Origin: Natronorubrum sediminis
GTDB lineage: Archaea; Halobacteriota; Halobacteria; Halobacteriales; Natrialbaceae
Direction: 5' to 3'
Length of the DNA: 64,000 bases
Assembly: GCF_900108095.1 (NCBI RefSeq)
Contig: NZ_FNWL01000006.1
Coordinates: forward strand, 1 to 64,000
The notes beneath the pieces are model-generated. The model was not told where the DNA came from. It saw only the letters and a program-made list of their open reading frames with translations, and searched no databases. A program made the translations under genes and the position numbers. This document shows, in pieces, positions 62,681-64,000 of the stretch. The number at the start of each line of letters is the position of its first letter. Position 1 is the stretch's first letter.

Positions 62681-62923
62681 AGAGACGGGAATGGCGAGTT
62701 GCCGCGTCGATAGTGTATCCGTACTCGAGGTGCCCGCGGTTCGACGATGGGTGCGACAGAATGCACACGATAGAGGTGTCCCAACTGAAATGATTTACAC
62801 GCTGCTCGCGAGCGACGTCCACGAGCAATGATTTTCAGATCGTAACCGTAATTGATGACACTATTCCAACAGATATCCTGCGCAGAGGGAGTGTATTAGT
62901 AGTGTCATGTCGTGACCATTTAC

Positions 62924-63764
62924 ATGGCATACGTAGAAGCGCCGGACGGAGTGCCACTATACTACGAAGAACGGGGAGACACTGCTCCTCATTCACGGTT
63001 GGATAATGAACGCGGAATATTGGTGGCAGAAGAACACGGAGACCCTTGCAGACGACCACCACGTGGTCACCGTCGATCTCCGCGGTCATGGACTCTCCGG
63101 AAAAACCAGCGAGAACCATACGTTAGCGCAATACGCACACGATATCCGCCATGTCGTGCGATCGTTGAACCTAGAGGACGTTACGGCGATCGGCTGGTCG
63201 ATGGGTGGTGCCGTGGTGCTGACGTACCTCGACCAGTTGGGTAGCGACCGGCTCCGTGCCGCTGGACTCGTTGAGACGGGTCCCATGCTCTTCCCAGATG
63301 CAGGCTGGGACCATCCGACAATGGGCGGACTCACCCCCGAAGCATTTGAAGAACTCGTCGAGACCATCCACTCCGACCGTCCCGCCTTCGCCAAACAGTT
63401 CATCAGCGATATGTTTGCTGACCCGCCGTCAACGGAACGGATCGACGAAATGTACGCGGAGACGATGAAGACGCCAACGTCGGTAGCAACGGCAATTACG
63501 CGAGACGTAGCCGAGAGTGACCTCCGCGGTGTGATTCCCGAGATACCCATCCCAACGCTCCTGCTCTACAGCGAACAGAGCAAGGTCTATCCTAGCGACC
63601 TGGGCGAGTGGATGCACGGTCAGATTCCCGACTCGGAACTCATGTTGTTCCCGGAAAGTGGTCACTGTCCATTCTGGGAAGAACCCGACGAGTTCAACGA
63701 CGCGGTCACCTCGTTCGTCGAGCAGCGTGCCGATCGCGACGTGGAAACCGAAGGGACAGAATAA
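62924..63764 (+). pseudogene. Alpha/beta hydrolase with a frameshift near its start
   Basis: ATG 62924 reads MAYVEAPDGVPLYYEERG, the usual N-terminus of an alpha/beta hydrolase. The next block LLLIHGWIMNAEYWWQ is one frame away; from there the protein is complete to 63764 (VVTVDLRGHGLSGKT, IGWSMGGAVVLTYLDQ with the nucleophile Ser, and FPESGHCPFWEEP with the His). One extra base (or two missing) around 62975-62990 explains the break. GTATTAGTA at 62892-62900 is at TATA distance from 62924. A second start at 63006 would yield a protein without its oxyanion strand. Confidence 0.75.
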
Positions 63765-64000
63765 TCCACCTTCCAACAGGAACTCCGTTCTCGTCGGAGA
63801 GAAGTCACGAAACGTATCGTTCACTCATCTGCACCGTCATAGCGAAAATGATTCATCTGGTATCACAGGCACAGCGTTATAAACAGAGATGTCGTGTGTC
63901 CGTTTGAGTCGATTGCAACTAGTCCCGCTGTCACGGCTCGAGAGAAGTATTCATATGAACAACTGGACCAAAACCAACGTAAAAGAATCAGGTGACGAGA
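63765..64000. other. Window end, no gene seen
   Basis: No protein-like frame is visible after the hydrolase stop. The last bases (AACAACTGGACC...) may belong to a gene continuing outside. Confidence 0.3.

Noticed and set aside
1-64000. tRNA or rRNA genes
   Set aside because: No cloverleaf with a T-arm GTTCRA pattern in context and no rRNA-like stretch was found on reading both strands; a tRNAscan run would be decisive.

Overview
The window is haloarchaeal DNA. The proteins are strongly acidic, synonymous sites are GC-rich, many ATG codons lie about 27 bases after a TATA-like element (leaderless transcripts), and archaeal genes are present (Orc1/Cdc6, TFB, TrkA, TnpB). The style suggests Natrialbaceae, but that is only an impression. 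No rRNA, tRNA or CRISPR array was found.

Region A (1-22 kb) is a dense cluster for organic acid or acyl-CoA catabolism. It holds an amidase cut by the window edge, an IclR regulator, an LLM-class flavin/F420 oxidoreductase, an enoyl-CoA hydratase, and a 3-hydroxyacyl-CoA dehydrogenase/enoyl-CoA hydratase fusion. It also holds two acyl-CoA dehydrogenases, an APH-type phosphotransferase, a CaiB/BaiF enzyme with racemase-like motifs, a UspA, a sodium:solute symporter with a small partner, an odd iron-ADH homologue, a thiolase/DUF35 pair, two acyl-CoA ligases and an SDR. Together these could import, activate, oxidise and cleave a branched or hydroxylated acid. The kinase plus ACAD10/11-like dehydrogenase recalls the 4-hydroxyacid (levulinate) pathway.

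Region B (22-29.5 kb) holds a tight three-gene redox operon (CGSC protein, partner, thioredoxin-reductase-like flavoprotein). It is followed by a class I glutamine amidotransferase, a glutamine-synthetase-like ligase, a pyridoxamine-oxidase-fold protein and an enolase-superfamily enzyme.

Region C (29.8-56.8 kb) looks like the replication and accessory part of a plasmid-like or integrated replicon. It has orc1/cdc6 beside a repeat-rich origin, a decayed primase/OB-fold gene, an IS6 transposase remnant, a solo TnpB element and several frameshifted or truncated genes. Intact genes among these are an amidohydrolase/Rieske pair, a histidine kinase with a pseudo-receiver, an AAA ATPase with a nuclease-like tail, a deoxyhypusine synthase homologue, TrkA, a second IclR, a multicopper oxidase, an acetyl-CoA-synthetase-like enzyme and a TFB paralogue.

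Region D (57-64 kb) groups a phosphoribosyltransferase, two alpha/beta hydrolases (one frameshifted), a PRPP-synthase-like protein, a RimK ATP-grasp ligase fused to a retropepsin-like domain with a changed active site, a zinc-finger microprotein and a second ATP-grasp protein.
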